64,000 nt of DNA. Source: Tubiluchus corallicola. Taxonomy: Eukaryota; Priapulida; Priapulimorpha; Priapulimorphida; Tubiluchidae. Both the position numbers and the translations under genes were made by a program. Shown here in pieces: positions 63,726 to 64,000 of the stretch. The stretch lies in contig JAQGDQ010000173.1 in assembly GCA_030141605.1 (NCBI GenBank), positions 35,001 to 99,000 on the forward strand, given 5' to 3'. Position 1 is the stretch's first letter, and each line of letters opens with the position of its first letter. The notes under the pieces are model-generated. The model was not told the origin of the DNA. It was given only the letters and a program-made list of their open reading frames with translations, and searched no databases.

Positions 63726-64000
<275 letters not shown>

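Overview
This window is nuclear DNA from an intron-rich, AT-rich invertebrate animal. The evidence is split genes with GT-AG introns, animal-specific proteins (a ZSWIM8 orthologue), a 5S-rRNA-headed SINE, many small DNA transposons (hAT-like, piggyBac-like, pogo/Tc1-like), non-LTR retrotransposon 3' ends and a BEL/Pao integrase remnant. The phylum cannot be fixed from the sequence. No bacterial-type operon, CRISPR array or virus is present.

There are three recognisable protein genes. (1) 3013-22055, plus strand: phosphatidate cytidylyltransferase (CDP-diacylglycerol synthase), complete in 11 coding exons, 473 aa. (2) 30062-35503, minus strand: ribosomal protein S14 (uS11), complete in 4 coding exons, 151 aa. 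It converges on gene 1 and diverges from gene 3. (3) 40989-63668 and beyond, plus strand: the N-terminal part (16 exons, about 1062 aa) of ZSWIM8, the substrate receptor of a cullin-RING E3 ligase. The gene runs off the right edge. The three genes share no pathway; they are ordinary housekeeping or regulatory neighbours.

The most informative non-coding gene is a 77-nt box C/D snoRNA in RPS14 intron 1 (35134-35210, minus strand). It has boxes C, D' and D, a perfect 7-bp terminal stem and a 17-nt antisense element to the 5' part of 18S rRNA. The box D +5 rule places the methylated base at the position equivalent to human 18S Am99, so it is a U57/SNORD57-type guide.

Repeats fill most of the rest. 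Some long minisatellites grew out of, or start very near, exon borders. A 31-bp array begins with the 5' splice site of CDS exon 9. A 59-bp/29-bp array is built from the last codons and stop of the same gene. A 29-bp array lies about 30 bp from the RPS14 last-exon acceptor, and a 114-bp array starts about 12 bp after a ZSWIM8 donor. Small transposons with clear target duplications include four copies of a CAGGGGTGTGCAAATT hAT MITE, three hAT-like elements with CAGGGCCGG ends, four copies of a CAGGGATGAGAAT family with 6-bp duplications, a TTAA pair, a TA pair and a 1.2-kb pogo-like element whose 3' end is tandemly multiplied. Two 5S-derived SINEs, in opposite orientations, lie in introns of genes 1 and 3.
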